Position numbers and translations under genes: made by a program
Shown here: positions 52,014-62,535 of the stretch, piece by piece
Position numbering within the stretch: the stretch's first letter is position 1
Layout: each line of letters opens with the position of its first letter
Assembly (NCBI RefSeq): GCF_018130765.1
Contig: NZ_JAFCJZ010000006.1
Span: 248,001-312,000 of the forward strand
DNA from: Bradyrhizobium iriomotense
GTDB taxonomy: Bacteria; Pseudomonadota; Alphaproteobacteria; Rhizobiales; Xanthobacteraceae
DNA: 64,000 bases
Direction of reading: 5' to 3'
The notes under the pieces: model-generated
The model's input: only the letters and a program-made list of their open reading frames with translations
What the model was told of the DNA's origin: nothing
Database searches by the model: none

Positions 52014-52982
52014 ATGTTTCAGTTTCCCGCGCGCCTTGTCGGCGCAGCCGTCGCGCTGACCCTCGCGGCAGCGACGCCAGCCTTGGCCCAGCAGCTCGAG
52101 CTCAAGCTGATGGCGCCGGCGGCCCCGGGCGGCGGCTGGGACCAGACCGCGCGCTCGATGCAGCAGGCGCTGGTCGCTGCGGGCGTCGCGCGCAGCGTGC
52201 AGGTCACCAACGTTCCCGGCGCCGGCGGCAGCGTCGGCATCGCGCAGTTCGTCAACAGCGCCAAGGGCGACGGCAACCAGATGATGGTCAACGGCTTCGT
52301 CATGGTCGGCGCGCTCGCCATGAACAAGTCGCCGGTCACGCTGGAGCAGGTGACGCCGATCGCGCGCCTGACCGAGGAAATCCAGGTGATCGTGGTGCCC
52401 GCAAATTCGCCGATCAAAAATGCGCAGGATCTGGCGGCCGCGGTGAAGGCCGATATCGCCAAGGTGACCTTCGCCGGCGGCTCGGCCGGCGGCGTCGACC
52501 ATGTGATGGCGGCGCTGTTCGCCGGCGCGGTCGGCGCCGACGCCAAGAAGATCAACTACATCCCGTTCTCCGGTGGCGGCGAGTCGCTCGCAGCGATCCT
52601 CGGCGGCAAGGTCACCGCGGGCATTTCGGGCCTCAGCGAATATGAAGGGCAGATCAAATCCGGCAAGCTGCGCGCGATCGGCGTGACCTCGGAGAAGCGC
52701 ATCGCAGGCAGCGATATCCCGACCTTCAAGGAACAGGGCATCGACCTCGTGATCGCCAACTGGCGTTCGGTGGTCGCACCTCCCGGCATCACGCCGGAGC
52801 AGCGCAAGACCTTGAGCGATGCGGTCGAGAAGATGGTGAAGTCGGACGCCTGGAAGGAGATCCTCAAGCAGAAGGGCTGGGAGGATGCCTATCTCGGCGG
52901 CGACGCCTTCGCCGACTTCCTGAAGAAGGAAACCGTACGCGTCACCGACGTGCTGAAATCGGTCGGCCTCGTCAAGTCATGA
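52014..52982 (+). CDS. tctC: Tripartite tricarboxylate transporter substrate-binding protein (TctC/Bug), copy 2
   Basis: A 322-aa periplasmic binding protein with a signal peptide (ALTLAAATPALA-QQ). It has the family pattern LMAPAAPGGGWDQTARSMQQ near residue 30 and NVPGAGGSVGIAQF. It overlaps tctB by four bases (ATGA). The protein is clearly different from copy 1 in sequence, so it probably binds a different carboxylate. No oxalate-regulon operator lies upstream. Confidence 0.9.
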   Translation: MFQFPARLVGAAVALTLAAATPALAQQLELKLMAPAAPGGGWDQTARSMQQALVAAGVARSVQVTNVPGAGGSVGIAQFVNSAKGDGNQMMVNGFVMVGALAMNKSPVTLEQVTPIARLTEEIQVIVVPANSPIKNAQDLAAAVKADIAKVTFAGGSAGGVDHVMAALFAGAVGADAKKINYIPFSGGGESLAAILGGKVTAGISGLSEYEGQIKSGKLRAIGVTSEKRIAGSDIPTFKEQGIDLVIANWRSVVAPPGITPEQRKTLSDAVEKMVKSDAWKEILKQKGWEDAYLGGDAFADFLKKETVRVTDVLKSVGLVKS

Positions 52983-53461
52983 CCTCAGGCGATCCTGCGC
53001 AGCCGCGGCGCTTCGATCGCGCCGGCATTGTCATCGCTGCACTGCTCGCCGTGCTTGCGGCCGTGCTGGTCTGGGACGCGCGCGGCCTGCAATCCGCCGC
53101 GATGTACGGCATGGGGCCGGAGGCGATGCCGGTCGTCGTCGCCAGCGGACTTGCGCTGCTCGCGATCGGCAATTTCATCGATGCGCTGCGCGGCAATCTG
53201 CCGGCGCGCGAGAGTGCCGATCCCGTCCCGGTGGTTCTGATCCTCGTCGGCCTTGCGCTGCTGATCGCCATCATCGGCTTCGGCGGCGGCTTCATCCTGG
53301 CGACCTCGGCGCTGTTCGTGACGACGTCGGCGGCGTTCGGCCGCCGTGCCGTCCTCGTCGACAGCATCATCGCCCTCGTGATGTCGACCCTCATTTATCT
53401 CGCCTTTGACCGGCTGTTGACGCTGAGCCTTCCGGCCGGCCCCCTGGAGCGACTGCTGTGA
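52979..53461 (+). CDS. tctB: Tripartite tricarboxylate transporter small membrane subunit (TctB), copy 2
   Basis: A 160-aa protein with four hydrophobic segments ([70 protein letters not shown]). [15 protein letters not shown] is the TctB-type loop. Coupled by overlaps to tctC and tctA. Confidence 0.86.
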   Translation: MTSGDPAQPRRFDRAGIVIAALLAVLAAVLVWDARGLQSAAMYGMGPEAMPVVVASGLALLAIGNFIDALRGNLPARESADPVPVVLILVGLALLIAIIGFGGGFILATSALFVTTSAAFGRRAVLVDSIIALVMSTLIYLAFDRLLTLSLPAGPLERLL

Positions 53462-54960
53462 TGGACACTTTTGCCGCCTTGGCGCACGGCATGGCGGTCG
53501 CCGTCCAGCCGATGAACCTGCTCTATGCGCTGATCGGCGTGTTCCTCGGCACCGCCGTGGGCGTGCTGCCCGGCATCGGCCCGGCGCTGACGGTCGCGCT
53601 GCTGCTGCCGGTGACCTACAAGCTCGACCCCGGCGGCTCGCTGATCATGTTCGCCGGCATCTATTATGGCGGCATGTATGGCGGCTCGACCACCGCGATC
53701 CTGATCAACACGCCGGGCGAGAGCGCCTCGATGGCGACCGCGCTCGAAGGTAACAAGATGGCCAAGGCCGGCCGTGGCGGACCGGCGCTCGCGACCTCCG
53801 CGATCGGCTCCTTCGTCGCCGGCACCATCGCGACCATCGGACTCGCCTTTCTTGCACCCTGGCTGGTCGATTTCGCCGTGCGCTTCGGCCCCGAGGATTA
53901 CTTCGCGCTGATGTGCGTCGCGTTCGTCACGGTGTCGGCGACCTTTGGCGATTCCCCGGTCCGCGGCCTGACCAGCCTGTTCATCGGCCTGACGCTCGGT
54001 CTCGTCGGCATCGACAAGCTGACCGGTCAGGCGCGGTTGGCGTTCGGCGTCCCTGAATTGCTCGACGGCGTCGAGGTGACGACGCTGGCCGTCGGCCTGT
54101 TCGCAGTGGGTGAGGCGCTCTATGTCGCGTCGCGCCGCCACCACACTGAGGAAAAGCTCGAGCCAGTGCGCGGCTCGCTGTGGATGACGAAGGAAGACTG
54201 GAAGCGGTCATGGAAGCCGTGGCTGCGCGGCACCATGTTCGGCTTCCCGATCGGCGCGCTGCCCGCCGGCGGCGCTGAGATCCCGACCTTCCTGTCCTAT
54301 TCCACTGAGAAGCGTCTCACGAAACATCCCGAAGAGTTCGGCAAGGGCGCGATCGAAGGCGTCGCCGGACCCGAAGCCGCCAACAACGCCTCCGCCGCTG
54401 GCACGCTGGTGCCGCTGCTGACGCTGGGTCTGCCGACCTCGGCGACTGCCGCGATGATGCTGGCGGGCTTCCAGCAATACGGCCTCAATCCGGGCCCGCT
54501 GCTGTTTGCCGAGCGGCCTGACCTCGTGTGGGGCCTGATCGCGAGCCTGTTCATCGCCAACATGATGCTGCTGGTGCTCAATTTGCCGCTGGTCGGCCTG
54601 TGGGTGCGGCTGCTCGCGATCCCGCAGCCCTGGCTCTATGCCGGCATCCTCGTCTTCGCGACCATGGGCACGATCGCGGCAAAGCCGTCGGTGGTGGAAT
54701 TGTCGATGCTGGCCGGTTTCGGCGTGCTCGGCTTCCTGATGCGGCGGTTCGATTTTCCGATCGCGCCGGTCGTGGTCGGCCTGATCCTCGGCCCGATCGC
54801 CGAGAGCCAGCTCCGCCGCGCGCTCGCGATCAGCCTCGGCGATCCCATGGCGCTGCTGCAGAGCCCGATCTCGGCGACGCTGCTCGGTGTCGCGCTGATC
54901 GCGCTGCTGGCGCCCTTCGTGTTGAAGGGGCTCGGCCGGTTCAAGGCGAAAGAGGACTAG
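53461..54960 (+). CDS. tctA: Tripartite tricarboxylate transporter large membrane subunit (TctA), copy 2
   Basis: A 499-aa permease with the family motifs [40 protein letters not shown], and in the second half [21 protein letters not shown] and [14 protein letters not shown]. The ATG at 53461 overlaps the tctB stop by one base (TGATG); a GTG three bases earlier is possible. Together with tctCB it forms a complete carboxylate transporter behind the IclR gene. Confidence 0.92.
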   Translation: MDTFAALAHGMAVAVQPMNLLYALIGVFLGTAVGVLPGIGPALTVALLLPVTYKLDPGGSLIMFAGIYYGGMYGGSTTAILINTPGESASMATALEGNKMAKAGRGGPALATSAIGSFVAGTIATIGLAFLAPWLVDFAVRFGPEDYFALMCVAFVTVSATFGDSPVRGLTSLFIGLTLGLVGIDKLTGQARLAFGVPELLDGVEVTTLAVGLFAVGEALYVASRRHHTEEKLEPVRGSLWMTKEDWKRSWKPWLRGTMFGFPIGALPAGGAEIPTFLSYSTEKRLTKHPEEFGKGAIEGVAGPEAANNASAAGTLVPLLTLGLPTSATAAMMLAGFQQYGLNPGPLLFAERPDLVWGLIASLFIANMMLLVLNLPLVGLWVRLLAIPQPWLYAGILVFATMGTIAAKPSVVELSMLAGFGVLGFLMRRFDFPIAPVVVGLILGPIAESQLRRALAISLGDPMALLQSPISATLLGVALIALLAPFVLKGLGRFKAKED

Positions 54961-55015
54961 CCGTCCCGACGCGCTGCGTCTTCAAATGCTGCGTCCATCT
55001 CATTGAGGAAACGCC

Positions 55016-55816
55016 ATGCCGTCGGAACTTCGTTCGCCGCGCCTCGCCGTCCTGATCGACGCCGACAATGCCTCCGCAAAGATCGCGGATGGACTGTTCG
55101 AGGAGATTGCCAAGATCGGCGAGGCCAGCGTTCGCCGCATCTATGGCGACTTCTCCAATGCGCGATCAAGGGGGTGGGCCGACATCCTGTCGAAGCACGC
55201 CATCATCCCGCAGCAGCAGTTCGCCTATACGACGGGAAAGAATGCGTCCGACATAACCTTGGTCATCGACGCCATGGATCTGCTCCACAGCGGCCGGTTC
55301 GACGGCTTCTGCCTGGTGTCATCCGACAGCGACTTTACCCGTCTGGCCGCCCGCATCCGGGAGCAGGGTGTCGACGTCTTCGGATTTGGCGAGCAGAAGA
55401 CTCCGGAAAGCTTCAGGCAGGCCTGCCGAAGGTTCGTTTACACCGAGAACCTGCTTGCCGTCCCGACGACCAACCAGGACGCCGCCTCAAGATCGACGTC
55501 GCTTCAGCCGCTTGATGCAGCGACCCCCATCATCAAGAAGGTCATCACCCAGATGGAGAGCGAGGACGGCTGGGTCGCACTCGGGGAAGTCGGGCGGCAG
55601 CTCGCCAATCTGGCCTCCGATTTCGATCCGAGAACGTTCGGGTTCCGCAAGCTGAGCGACCTCGTGCGGAAGACGAATTCGTTCGAGATCGACGAGTCAA
55701 AGGGCCGGTCGATGCGAATTCGGGTCAAGCCCGCTGCCGCAGCGCCGCCAAGAAGGCGGAACCCGCGCAGGCCTGCGAGGGCGGGGGCGGCGGGCGGCTC
55801 AGCGCCTAAGGCGTAA
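55016..55816 (+). CDS. NYN-domain RNase-like protein with LOTUS/OST-HTH domain
   Basis: A 266-aa cytoplasmic protein. Residues about 8-150 form a NYN (PIN-like nuclease) domain with the acidic metal site residues in VLIDADNAS, IYGDFSN and VSSDSDFTRLA. Residues about 165-235 form a LOTUS/OST-HTH RNA-binding domain (VALGEVGRQLANL, RTFGFRKLSDLVRK). The C-terminal tail is Arg/Pro-rich. Such LabA-like proteins cut or bind RNA; the target is unknown. GAGGAA precedes the ATG. It lies 55 bases after tctA. Confidence 0.88.
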   Translation: MPSELRSPRLAVLIDADNASAKIADGLFEEIAKIGEASVRRIYGDFSNARSRGWADILSKHAIIPQQQFAYTTGKNASDITLVIDAMDLLHSGRFDGFCLVSSDSDFTRLAARIREQGVDVFGFGEQKTPESFRQACRRFVYTENLLAVPTTNQDAASRSTSLQPLDAATPIIKKVITQMESEDGWVALGEVGRQLANLASDFDPRTFGFRKLSDLVRKTNSFEIDESKGRSMRIRVKPAAAAPPRRRNPRRPARAGAAGGSAPKA

Positions 55817-55901
55817 GCAGGGCCTGCCGTTATATTTGCGCTTGCCCGCTATGGCGGGGGGCGTAACCATCGCTGGGCTGTAACGCCACGCGAGGGTCCC
55901 G

Positions 55902-57704
55902 ATGACCAGACTTACCCGCTTCGCCGTCGCACCGCTGCATTTGATGACCCGGCGCCTGGCCGATGTCGCCTCGGCCCGCGTCGCGCCCGATCTCGTCATA
56001 TCGGGCGCGCGGGTGCTCTCGACCTATTCGGAGCGCATCCATCAGGGGCGGGAGGTCTGGATCACCGGAGGCCGCATCGCGGCGGTGAAGCCGGCCGGAA
56101 CAGCCAGGAAGGCCTGGAGCGGTGTTCCGCTGTATGACGCGGCAGGCGGCATCATCGCGCCCGGTCTCGTCGATCCGCACATCCACATCGAATCCTCGAT
56201 GGTGACGGCCTGCGCCTACGCCGAGGCCGCGCTGCTCAACGGCACCACCACGATCTTCTGCGACAGCCATGAGATCGGCAATGTGATGGACGTCGCCGGC
56301 GTCGAGGCGATGCTGGAGGACGCGCGCGAGGCGCCGCTCTCGATCTTCCTGACGGTGCCGAGCACGGTTCCGGCGACCTCGGCGGAGCTGGAGACCGCCG
56401 GCGGCGATCTCACGCCGGACAAGATCGCCGGCCTGTTCGACCGCTGGCCCGAGGCCGTCGCGCTCGGCGAGAAGATGGATTTCGTGCCTGTCACGATGGG
56501 CGACGAGCGCAGCCATGCGATCCTCGCGGCTGCCTTGAAGCGGGGACGGCCGGTGTCAGGCCATGTCTACGGCCGCGAATTCGTCGCGGCCTATGCGGCC
56601 TCCGGCGTCACCGACACCCATGAGGCGATCGACCGCGACATCGCCGACGACCTGCTCGATGCCGGCGTCTGGGTGTTCTTGCGCGGGGGACCGCCGACCA
56701 CGCCCTGGCATTCGCTGCCGCAGGCGATCCGGACGATCACCGAGCTTGGCGCCTCGCACAAGCGCACGGCCGTGTGCACCGACGATCGCGACGCCGATGA
56801 TCTCCTGCTGTTCGGCCTCGACTGGGTGGTGCGCGAAGCCGTGAAGGCGGGGATGTCGCCGGAGCAAGCCTGGTCGATGGGCTCGCTGCATGGCGCTACG
56901 CGCTTCGGCATGGAAGGCGATATCGGCGGTCTCGGGGGCGGTCGCCGCGCCGATCTCGTGCTGATGGACGATCAGCTCAAGCCGCAATGCACCTGGTATG
57001 GCGGTGAGCTCGTGGTCGAACACGGCAAGATCACGCCGCGTCTCGATCAGGCGCTGTCGCAGCGCTATCAATATCCGAAGGCGGCTTATGCGACCGTGAA
57101 GCTGCCGGAGAAGATGAAGTTGACGCCGGAGCTGCCCGCGAAGGCCTGCACCGTCAATGCGATCAAGACCGCGCTGCCGGGCATTACCTTGATCCACGAG
57201 AAGGTCGCGATCGAGCCGGCCAAGGACTGGCCGTCGCTGTTCGCGCGCTACGGCCTCTGCTTCGTCACGGTGGTCGAGCGCCACGGCAAATCGGCGGGCA
57301 ACGTTGCTTATGGCCTGCTGAAGGATTTCGGGCTCAAGCGCGGCGCGGTTGCCTCCAGCGTTGGGCACGACAGCCACAACATCATCGTCGCCGGCACCAA
57401 CGAGGGTGACATGCAGGTCGCGATCGCAGCGATTAGGGAGCAGCAGGGTGGCGTCTGCGTCGTCGCCGACGGCAAGGTGAGGGCGCTGGTTCCGCTGCCG
57501 ATCGCAGGGCTCCTGTCCGACAAGCGCGTCACCGAGGTGGCCGAGGAGGTCAAGGTGCTGAAGAAGGAATGGGCGGAGGCGGGCTGCACCATCCCCTACA
57601 TGGGCTTCAATTTGATTCCGCTATCGGTCATTCCAGAAATTCGTATCACCGACAAAGGCCTCGTGCTGGTGCCGCAAATGGAGCTGGCGCCGCTGTTCGA
57701 GTGA
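55902..57704 (+). CDS. ade: Adenine deaminase
   Basis: A 600-aa amidohydrolase of the bacterial Ade type, converting adenine to hypoxanthine and ammonia. The metal site opens with DPHIHIESS (His93, His95), with [15 protein letters not shown] and [11 protein letters not shown] following, and the C-terminal domain has [16 protein letters not shown], characteristic of Ade over other amidohydrolases. GAGGG lies before the ATG. It may feed purine nitrogen; purine breakdown also yields glyoxylate, which links it to the gcl cluster downstream. Confidence 0.93.
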   Translation: MTRLTRFAVAPLHLMTRRLADVASARVAPDLVISGARVLSTYSERIHQGREVWITGGRIAAVKPAGTARKAWSGVPLYDAAGGIIAPGLVDPHIHIESSMVTACAYAEAALLNGTTTIFCDSHEIGNVMDVAGVEAMLEDAREAPLSIFLTVPSTVPATSAELETAGGDLTPDKIAGLFDRWPEAVALGEKMDFVPVTMGDERSHAILAAALKRGRPVSGHVYGREFVAAYAASGVTDTHEAIDRDIADDLLDAGVWVFLRGGPPTTPWHSLPQAIRTITELGASHKRTAVCTDDRDADDLLLFGLDWVVREAVKAGMSPEQAWSMGSLHGATRFGMEGDIGGLGGGRRADLVLMDDQLKPQCTWYGGELVVEHGKITPRLDQALSQRYQYPKAAYATVKLPEKMKLTPELPAKACTVNAIKTALPGITLIHEKVAIEPAKDWPSLFARYGLCFVTVVERHGKSAGNVAYGLLKDFGLKRGAVASSVGHDSHNIIVAGTNEGDMQVAIAAIREQQGGVCVVADGKVRALVPLPIAGLLSDKRVTEVAEEVKVLKKEWAEAGCTIPYMGFNLIPLSVIPEIRITDKGLVLVPQMELAPLFE

Positions 57705-57787
57705 AGCGGCTTTCACGCGTCTCACGGTCTAACTGGTTGAGACCACCGCGATTTTTCCCACGGCTGCCGCATCGTGGAAAATAAAAT

Positions 57788-57804
57788 CGATCTCGTTGAG
57801 ATCG
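57788..57804. promoter_or_regulatory. Inverted repeat upstream of gcl
   Basis: CGATCTC-GTT-GAGATCG is a perfect 7-bp dyad 55 bases upstream of the gcl start. A second, imperfect dyad (TTTTCCCACG ... CGTGGAAAA, 57752-57780) stands directly before it. One may be an operator of the gcl-hyi-glxR cluster; the regulator is not known. Confidence 0.45.
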
Positions 57805-57859
57805 CATCCCGCGCATCTGATGATCTCGCTCGCTGACTTAAACCCAAGCGAGGTCCGAT

Positions 57860-59644
57860 ATGGCGAAGATGCGAGCTGTCGATGCGGCCGTGCGTATCCT
57901 GGAGAAGGAAGGCATCTCGACCGCCTTCGGTGTTCCCGGGGCTGCGATCAATCCGCTGTACTCGGCGCTGAAGAAGCGCGGCTCGATCCGCCACATCCTG
58001 GCGCGCCATGTCGAGGGCGCCTCGCACATGGCCGAGGGCTACACAAGGGCGAAAGCCGGCAATATCGGCGTCTGCATCGGCACCTCGGGGCCGGCCGGCA
58101 CCGACATGATCACCGGGCTCTATTCGGCGATCGCCGATTCCATTCCGATCCTCTGCATCACCGGCCAGGCGCCGCGGGCGCGGCTCTACAAGGAGGATTT
58201 CCAGGCCGTCGATATCGAGTCGATTGCCAAGCCCGTGACCAAATGGGCCGTGACGGTGCGCGAGCCGGCGCTGGTGCCGCGCGTGTTCAGCCAGGCGTTT
58301 CACATCATGCGCTCGGGTCGGCCGGGACCGGTGTTGATCGACATGCCGCTCGACGTGCAGCTCGCCGAGATCGAGTTCGACGACGAGACCTATGAGCCGC
58401 TGCCGGTCTACAAGCCTGCCGCCACCCGCAAGCAGGTCGAGAAGGCGCTGGAGATGCTCAACGCCGCCGAGCGTCCGCTGATCGTCGCGGGTGGCGGCAT
58501 CATCAATGCCGACGCGTCGGACCTGTTGGTTGAGTTCGCCGAGATCGCCAACGTGCCTGTCGTGCCGACCCTGATGGGGTGGGGCGCAATCCCCGACGAT
58601 CACGTGCTGATGGCCGGCATGGTCGGCCTTCAGACCAGCCACCGCTACGGCAATGCCACGCTGCTCGAATCCGACTTCGTGCTCGGCATCGGTAATCGCT
58701 GGGCCAACCGCCACACCGGCTCGGTCGAGACCTACACCAAGGGCCGCAAATTCGTTCACGTCGACATCGAGCCGACCCAGATCGGGCGCGTGTTCAATCC
58801 CGATCTCGGCATCGTCTCGGACGCCAAGGCCGCGCTCGAGCTCTTCGTCACCGTCGCCAGGGAGTGGCGGCGGTCAGGCAGGCTTCGCGAGCGCCAGGCG
58901 TGGCCCGCTGCCTGCCGCGATCGCAAGAAGACGATGCTGCGCAAGAGCCATTTCGACAACGTGCCGATCAAGCCGCAGCGCGTCTATGAGGAGATGAACA
59001 AGGCGTTCGGCCGCGACACCACCTATGTCACCGTGATCGGCCTGTCGCAGATCGCCGGCGCGCAATTCCTCGGCGTCTACAAGCCGCGCAACTGGATCAA
59101 CGCCGGGCAGGCGGGCCCACTCGGCTGGACGCTGCCCGCTGCGCTCGGTGTGCGCGCGGCGTGCCCGGATCGCGAGATCGTCGCGCTCTCCGGCGACTAC
59201 GACTTCCAGTTCCTGATCGAGGAGCTCGCGGTCGGCGCGCAGTTCAATCTGCCCTACATCCACGTCGTCGTGAACAATTCCTATCTCGGTCTGATCCGCC
59301 AGGCCCAGCGCGGCTTCGACATGGACTACCACGTCCAGCTCTCCTTCGAGAACATCAACGCACCCGAGATCGGCGTCTACGGCGTCGACCATGTCACGGT
59401 CGCCGAAGGCCTCGGCTGCAAGGCGATCCGCGTCACCGACCCGAAGGACACCCAGGCGGCATTCGCCACCGCGCGTGAATTGATGGCCAAGCATCGCGTG
59501 CCCGTGGTGGTCGAGTTCATCCTCGAGCGCGTCACCAACATTGCGATGGGCACGGAGATCGACAACATCGTCGAGTTCGAGGAGGTGCTGGATCTGCCGC
59601 TCGACGAGGTCGAAACCTCGCGCGTGCTGCAGCCGGCGGAATAG
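57860..59644 (+). CDS. gcl: Glyoxylate carboligase (tartronate-semialdehyde synthase)
   Basis: ThDP/FAD enzyme (594 aa) that joins two glyoxylate to tartronate semialdehyde and CO2. As in E. coli Gcl the usual catalytic Glu of ThDP enzymes is replaced by Val51 ([15 protein letters not shown]), a diagnostic feature. Other Gcl-specific stretches are [15 protein letters not shown] and [19 protein letters not shown]; the ThDP motif is [17 protein letters not shown] lies before the ATG. First gene of gcl-hyi-glxR. Confidence 0.97.
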   Translation: MAKMRAVDAAVRILEKEGISTAFGVPGAAINPLYSALKKRGSIRHILARHVEGASHMAEGYTRAKAGNIGVCIGTSGPAGTDMITGLYSAIADSIPILCITGQAPRARLYKEDFQAVDIESIAKPVTKWAVTVREPALVPRVFSQAFHIMRSGRPGPVLIDMPLDVQLAEIEFDDETYEPLPVYKPAATRKQVEKALEMLNAAERPLIVAGGGIINADASDLLVEFAEIANVPVVPTLMGWGAIPDDHVLMAGMVGLQTSHRYGNATLLESDFVLGIGNRWANRHTGSVETYTKGRKFVHVDIEPTQIGRVFNPDLGIVSDAKAALELFVTVAREWRRSGRLRERQAWPAACRDRKKTMLRKSHFDNVPIKPQRVYEEMNKAFGRDTTYVTVIGLSQIAGAQFLGVYKPRNWINAGQAGPLGWTLPAALGVRAACPDREIVALSGDYDFQFLIEELAVGAQFNLPYIHVVVNNSYLGLIRQAQRGFDMDYHVQLSFENINAPEIGVYGVDHVTVAEGLGCKAIRVTDPKDTQAAFATARELMAKHRVPVVVEFILERVTNIAMGTEIDNIVEFEEVLDLPLDEVETSRVLQPAE

Positions 59645-59653
59645 GAGAGCATC

Positions 59654-60439
59654 ATGCCGAAATTTGCCGCCAACCTCACCATGCTCTTCAACGAGATGCC
59701 GTTCCTCGACCGCTTTGCCGCGGCGAAAGCGGCGGGGTTTGCCGGGGTCGAATATCTCTTTCCCTATGATTTCGACAAGGCGCAGCTGCGCGAGCAGCTC
59801 GAGGCCCATGGCCTCACGCAGGTGCTGCACAACCTGCCGGCGGGCAACTGGGCAGCGGGCGAGCGCGGCATCGCGATCCTGCCCGACCGCACCGCCGAAT
59901 TCCGCGACGGCGTGTTCCGCGCCATTGACTATGCCAAGGCGCTCGATTGCGAGCAGCTCAACTGCCTCGTCGGTATCGCGCCTTCCGACGCCGATCCGCG
60001 CGAGCTTCAGGAGACGCTGGTCGGCAATTTGCGCTTCGCCGCCTCCACGCTGGCGCGGGAGAACATCAAGCTGCTGGTCGAGCCGATCAACACGCTCGAC
60101 ATTCCCGGCTTCTACCTCAACGGCACCGAGCAGGCGGTGCAGCTGATCTCCGAGGTGCGCTCGAACAACCTCTTCATCCAGTACGACATCTATCACATGC
60201 AGATCATGGAGGGCGATCTCGCCCGCACCATGCAGGAATATCTGCCGCAGATCGCGCACATTCAGCTTGCCGACAATCCCGGCCGCCATGAGCCCGGCAC
60301 CGGCGAGATCAACTATCCCTTCCTGTTCCGCCATCTCGACGCGATCGGCTATCGCGGTTGGATCGGCTGCGAATACAAGCCGCGCACCACGACGCTGGAA
60401 GGCCTCTCCTGGCACGCCGCGCAGACATTCGAGACGTAG
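59654..60439 (+). CDS. hyi: Hydroxypyruvate isomerase
   Basis: TIM-barrel isomerase (261 aa) that interconverts hydroxypyruvate and tartronate semialdehyde. The opening FAANLTMLFNEMPFLDRFAA is the family's; metal-site residues are in LLVEPINTLDIPGF, QYDIYHMQIMEGD and IQLADNPGRHEPG, and the end GYRGWIGCEYKP is typical. It begins ten bases after gcl with AGGAGAG before the ATG, so it is co-transcribed. Confidence 0.95.
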   Translation: MPKFAANLTMLFNEMPFLDRFAAAKAAGFAGVEYLFPYDFDKAQLREQLEAHGLTQVLHNLPAGNWAAGERGIAILPDRTAEFRDGVFRAIDYAKALDCEQLNCLVGIAPSDADPRELQETLVGNLRFAASTLARENIKLLVEPINTLDIPGFYLNGTEQAVQLISEVRSNNLFIQYDIYHMQIMEGDLARTMQEYLPQIAHIQLADNPGRHEPGTGEINYPFLFRHLDAIGYRGWIGCEYKPRTTTLEGLSWHAAQTFET

Positions 60440-60468
60440 AGGATATCGAAGCCGCGATGCCGGTGCGC

Positions 60469-60602
60469 TCCCTCTCCCGCTTGCGGGAGAGGGCAGGGGG
60501 GAGGGCTCTCTCCGCGATGGGATCCTTGCGGAAGAAATCCCAACGCGGAGAAAGCCCTCACCCGGCGCTATGCGCCGACCTCTCCCGCAGGCGGGAGAGG
60601 TG
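60469..60602. repeat. Dispersed CTCTCCCGC-type repeat between hyi and glxR
   Basis: CCCTCTCCCGC-TT-GCGGGAGAGGG (60471-60494) and CCTCTCCCGC-AG-GCGGGAGAGG (near 60579-60600) are two stems of the same kind, with GCCCTC/GAGGGC pieces between. It splits the gcl cluster and may separate expression of glxR from gcl-hyi. It is related in type to the element at 50898-51043. Confidence 0.7.
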
Positions 60603-60652
60603 CACCGAGTCCGCGGATGAATTTTGCTACTACAACTGTGAGACATCAAATC

Positions 60653-61540
60653 ATGACCAACATCGGCTTCATTGGACTTGGCACCATGGGACGGCCGATG
60701 GCCGGCCACCTCCTGGCCGCGGGCCATCGTGTGTTCCTGCATGACGTCGCGCCGGTCGCGGCCGAACTGATCTCTGCGGGCGGCGTCGCTTGCAAATCGG
60801 CCAAGGAGGTCGCGGAGCAGGCGGATGCCGTCATCATCATGGTGCCGGATACCCCGCATGTGGAAGCGGTGCTGTTCGGCAAGGACGGCGTCGCGAGCGG
60901 CATCTCCAAGGGCAAGATCGTCGTCGACATGAGTTCGATCTCGCCATTGGCGACGAAGGAGTTTGCGAAGAAGATCGAGGCGCTCGGCGCCGACTATCTC
61001 GACGCGCCGGTGTCGGGCGGGGAGGTCGGGGCGAAGGCGGCGAGCCTCACCATCATGGTCGGCGGGCCGGAGCGGGCCTTCGGCACCATGAAGCCGATCT
61101 TCGACAAGATGGGCAAGAACGTCACCCATGTCGGCGCCAATGGCGACGGCCAGACCACCAAGGTCGCCAACCAGATCATCGTCGCGCTGACGATCGAGGC
61201 GGTGAGTGAAGCGTTGCTGTTCGCGTCCAAGGCCGGCGCGAACCCCGCGCTGGTGCGCAAGGCGCTGATGGGCGGTTTCGCCTCGTCGCGGATTCTCGAG
61301 GTGCATGGCGAGCGCATGGTGAAGCGCAATTTCGATCCGGGCTTCCGCATCGAGCTGCACCAGAAGGATCTCAACCTCGCGCTCGAAGGCGCGCGCGCAC
61401 TCGGCCTCTCGCTGCCGAGCACGGCGGTGGCGCAGCAATTGTTCTCATCCTGCACCGCGCATGGCGGCAAGGCCTGGGATCACTCGGCGATGGTCCGTGC
61501 GCTGGAACTGATGGCAGGCCACGAGATCGCAGCTAGCTGA
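60653..61540 (+). CDS. glxR: Tartronate semialdehyde reductase (2-hydroxy-3-oxopropionate reductase)
   Basis: NAD(P)H-dependent reductase (295 aa) of the beta-hydroxyacid dehydrogenase family; it forms D-glycerate from tartronate semialdehyde. I start at MTNIGFIGLG (60653). The Rossmann motif GLGTMGRPMAGHL, the substrate loop DAPVSGGEVGAKAASL and the catalytic Lys in QTTKVANQI are seen. It is the third step after Gcl. A repeat of about 130 bases separates it from hyi. Confidence 0.92.
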   Translation: MTNIGFIGLGTMGRPMAGHLLAAGHRVFLHDVAPVAAELISAGGVACKSAKEVAEQADAVIIMVPDTPHVEAVLFGKDGVASGISKGKIVVDMSSISPLATKEFAKKIEALGADYLDAPVSGGEVGAKAASLTIMVGGPERAFGTMKPIFDKMGKNVTHVGANGDGQTTKVANQIIVALTIEAVSEALLFASKAGANPALVRKALMGGFASSRILEVHGERMVKRNFDPGFRIELHQKDLNLALEGARALGLSLPSTAVAQQLFSSCTAHGGKAWDHSAMVRALELMAGHEIAAS

Positions 61541-61654
61541 ACTGTTACGCAGTAACAGTCTCCGGATTTGCTGCGTCTTTCGCCACGGGGAACCGGAACG
61601 ATGCTCCGGCCCCCGCGGTTGAAGGTGCATAACAATCACTGGAGACACAAGGAC

Positions 61655-62038
61655 ATGAAAATCCGTCTTGCGACTACGTTGGTTGCCGCGTCGCTGCTGG
61701 CGTCGAGCGCAGCCTTTGCCCAGTCGACGACCGAACAGGGCGCCAGGGACGGCGCGCGCGCGGGTGGCGACATTGGCGGACCGATCGGCGCGATGGTCGG
61801 CGGCACCGTCGGTGCGGCGGTCGGCGCAGGTCTCGAAATTCCGAATGCGGTGCTGGGCGGAATCCCGCGCGACGATTCGGTCGTGATCCACGAACGCGTC
61901 GTGGTCGGTGAGCCGTTGCCTCCGACCGTGGTGTTGCGGCCCGTGCCGAACTACACCGAATATCGCTACGCGGTCGTGAACGATCGCCGCGTGATCGTCG
62001 AGCCGCGCACGCGCCGCGTCATCAAGATCATCGACTGA
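61655..62038 (+). CDS. DUF1236-type exported protein
   Basis: A 127-aa protein with a signal peptide (TTLVAASLLASSAAFAQ). A Gly-rich middle (GGDIGGPIGAMVGGTVGAAV) resembles a glycine-zipper, and the C-terminal part (YTEYRYAVVNDRRVIVEP and TRRVIKIID) is the DUF1236 fold. AAGG precedes the ATG at 61655. Such proteins are numerous in Bradyrhizobium and probably lie in the periplasm or envelope. Function unknown. Confidence 0.85.
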   Translation: MKIRLATTLVAASLLASSAAFAQSTTEQGARDGARAGGDIGGPIGAMVGGTVGAAVGAGLEIPNAVLGGIPRDDSVVIHERVVVGEPLPPTVVLRPVPNYTEYRYAVVNDRRVIVEPRTRRVIKIID

Positions 62039-62065
62039 CCGGCGCAGTACAGGCTTTGAAGAGTC

Positions 62066-62094
62066 GGGCCCTGCGGAGCGTCGCTCCGCGGGGC
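62066..62094. terminator. Hairpin between convergent DUF1236 and VanZ-like genes
   Basis: GGCCCTGCGGAGCG and CGCTCCGCGGGGCC are inverse repeats with one wobble pair. No long T tract follows on either strand, so termination here is plausible but not certain. Confidence 0.55.
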
Positions 62095-62095
62095 C

Positions 62096-62458
62096 TCAGT
62101 TTGTCAGGGCCGAGTTTGTCCGAAACCGGGTCATGACCCAATCGACGACGGCCGCCAGCGCAAAGCCGATGCAGGCGGTGCCGGCATCGACCAGAAAATC
62201 CTCCAGCCGCGCATGGCGTCCCGGCGCCCAGAATTGCATCAGTTCGAGCAGGCCGATCAGGATTACCGAGACGGCCGCTACTGCGAGCCGCCGCTGCCGG
62301 TAGGCGAGGCCGAAGGCCAGTCCGACCAGGATGAAGGCCAGCGCATGCTCGCCGTCCTGGCCGAGATCGGAATGGGGCCGCAGGCCTGGAGGCCCGAGCG
62401 TTGCAAAGGTCACGGCCGCGGCGAGCAGCCAGGCAAAAGCGCGAACAAAAATGGACAT
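62096..62458 (-). CDS. VanZ-like membrane protein
   Basis: A 120-aa membrane protein with four hydrophobic segments. The pattern HSDLGQDGEHALAFILVG, then LLELMQFWAPGRHARLEDFLVDAG is the VanZ/phosphotransbutyrylase family signature (H-A-x-x-F and E-x-x-Q ... R ... D-x-x-x-D). The role of chromosomal VanZ-like proteins is not known. Monocistronic. Confidence 0.85.
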   Translation of the reverse strand: MSIFVRAFAWLLAAAVTFATLGPPGLRPHSDLGQDGEHALAFILVGLAFGLAYRQRRLAVAAVSVILIGLLELMQFWAPGRHARLEDFLVDAGTACIGFALAAVVDWVMTRFRTNSALTN

Positions 62459-62535
62459 CCGATCCGCTTAGCACGGATCGGCATGGGTCTGTCGCGGGCC
62501 GCGGATCAGATCGCCGTGTAGTTAATGACGAAACG

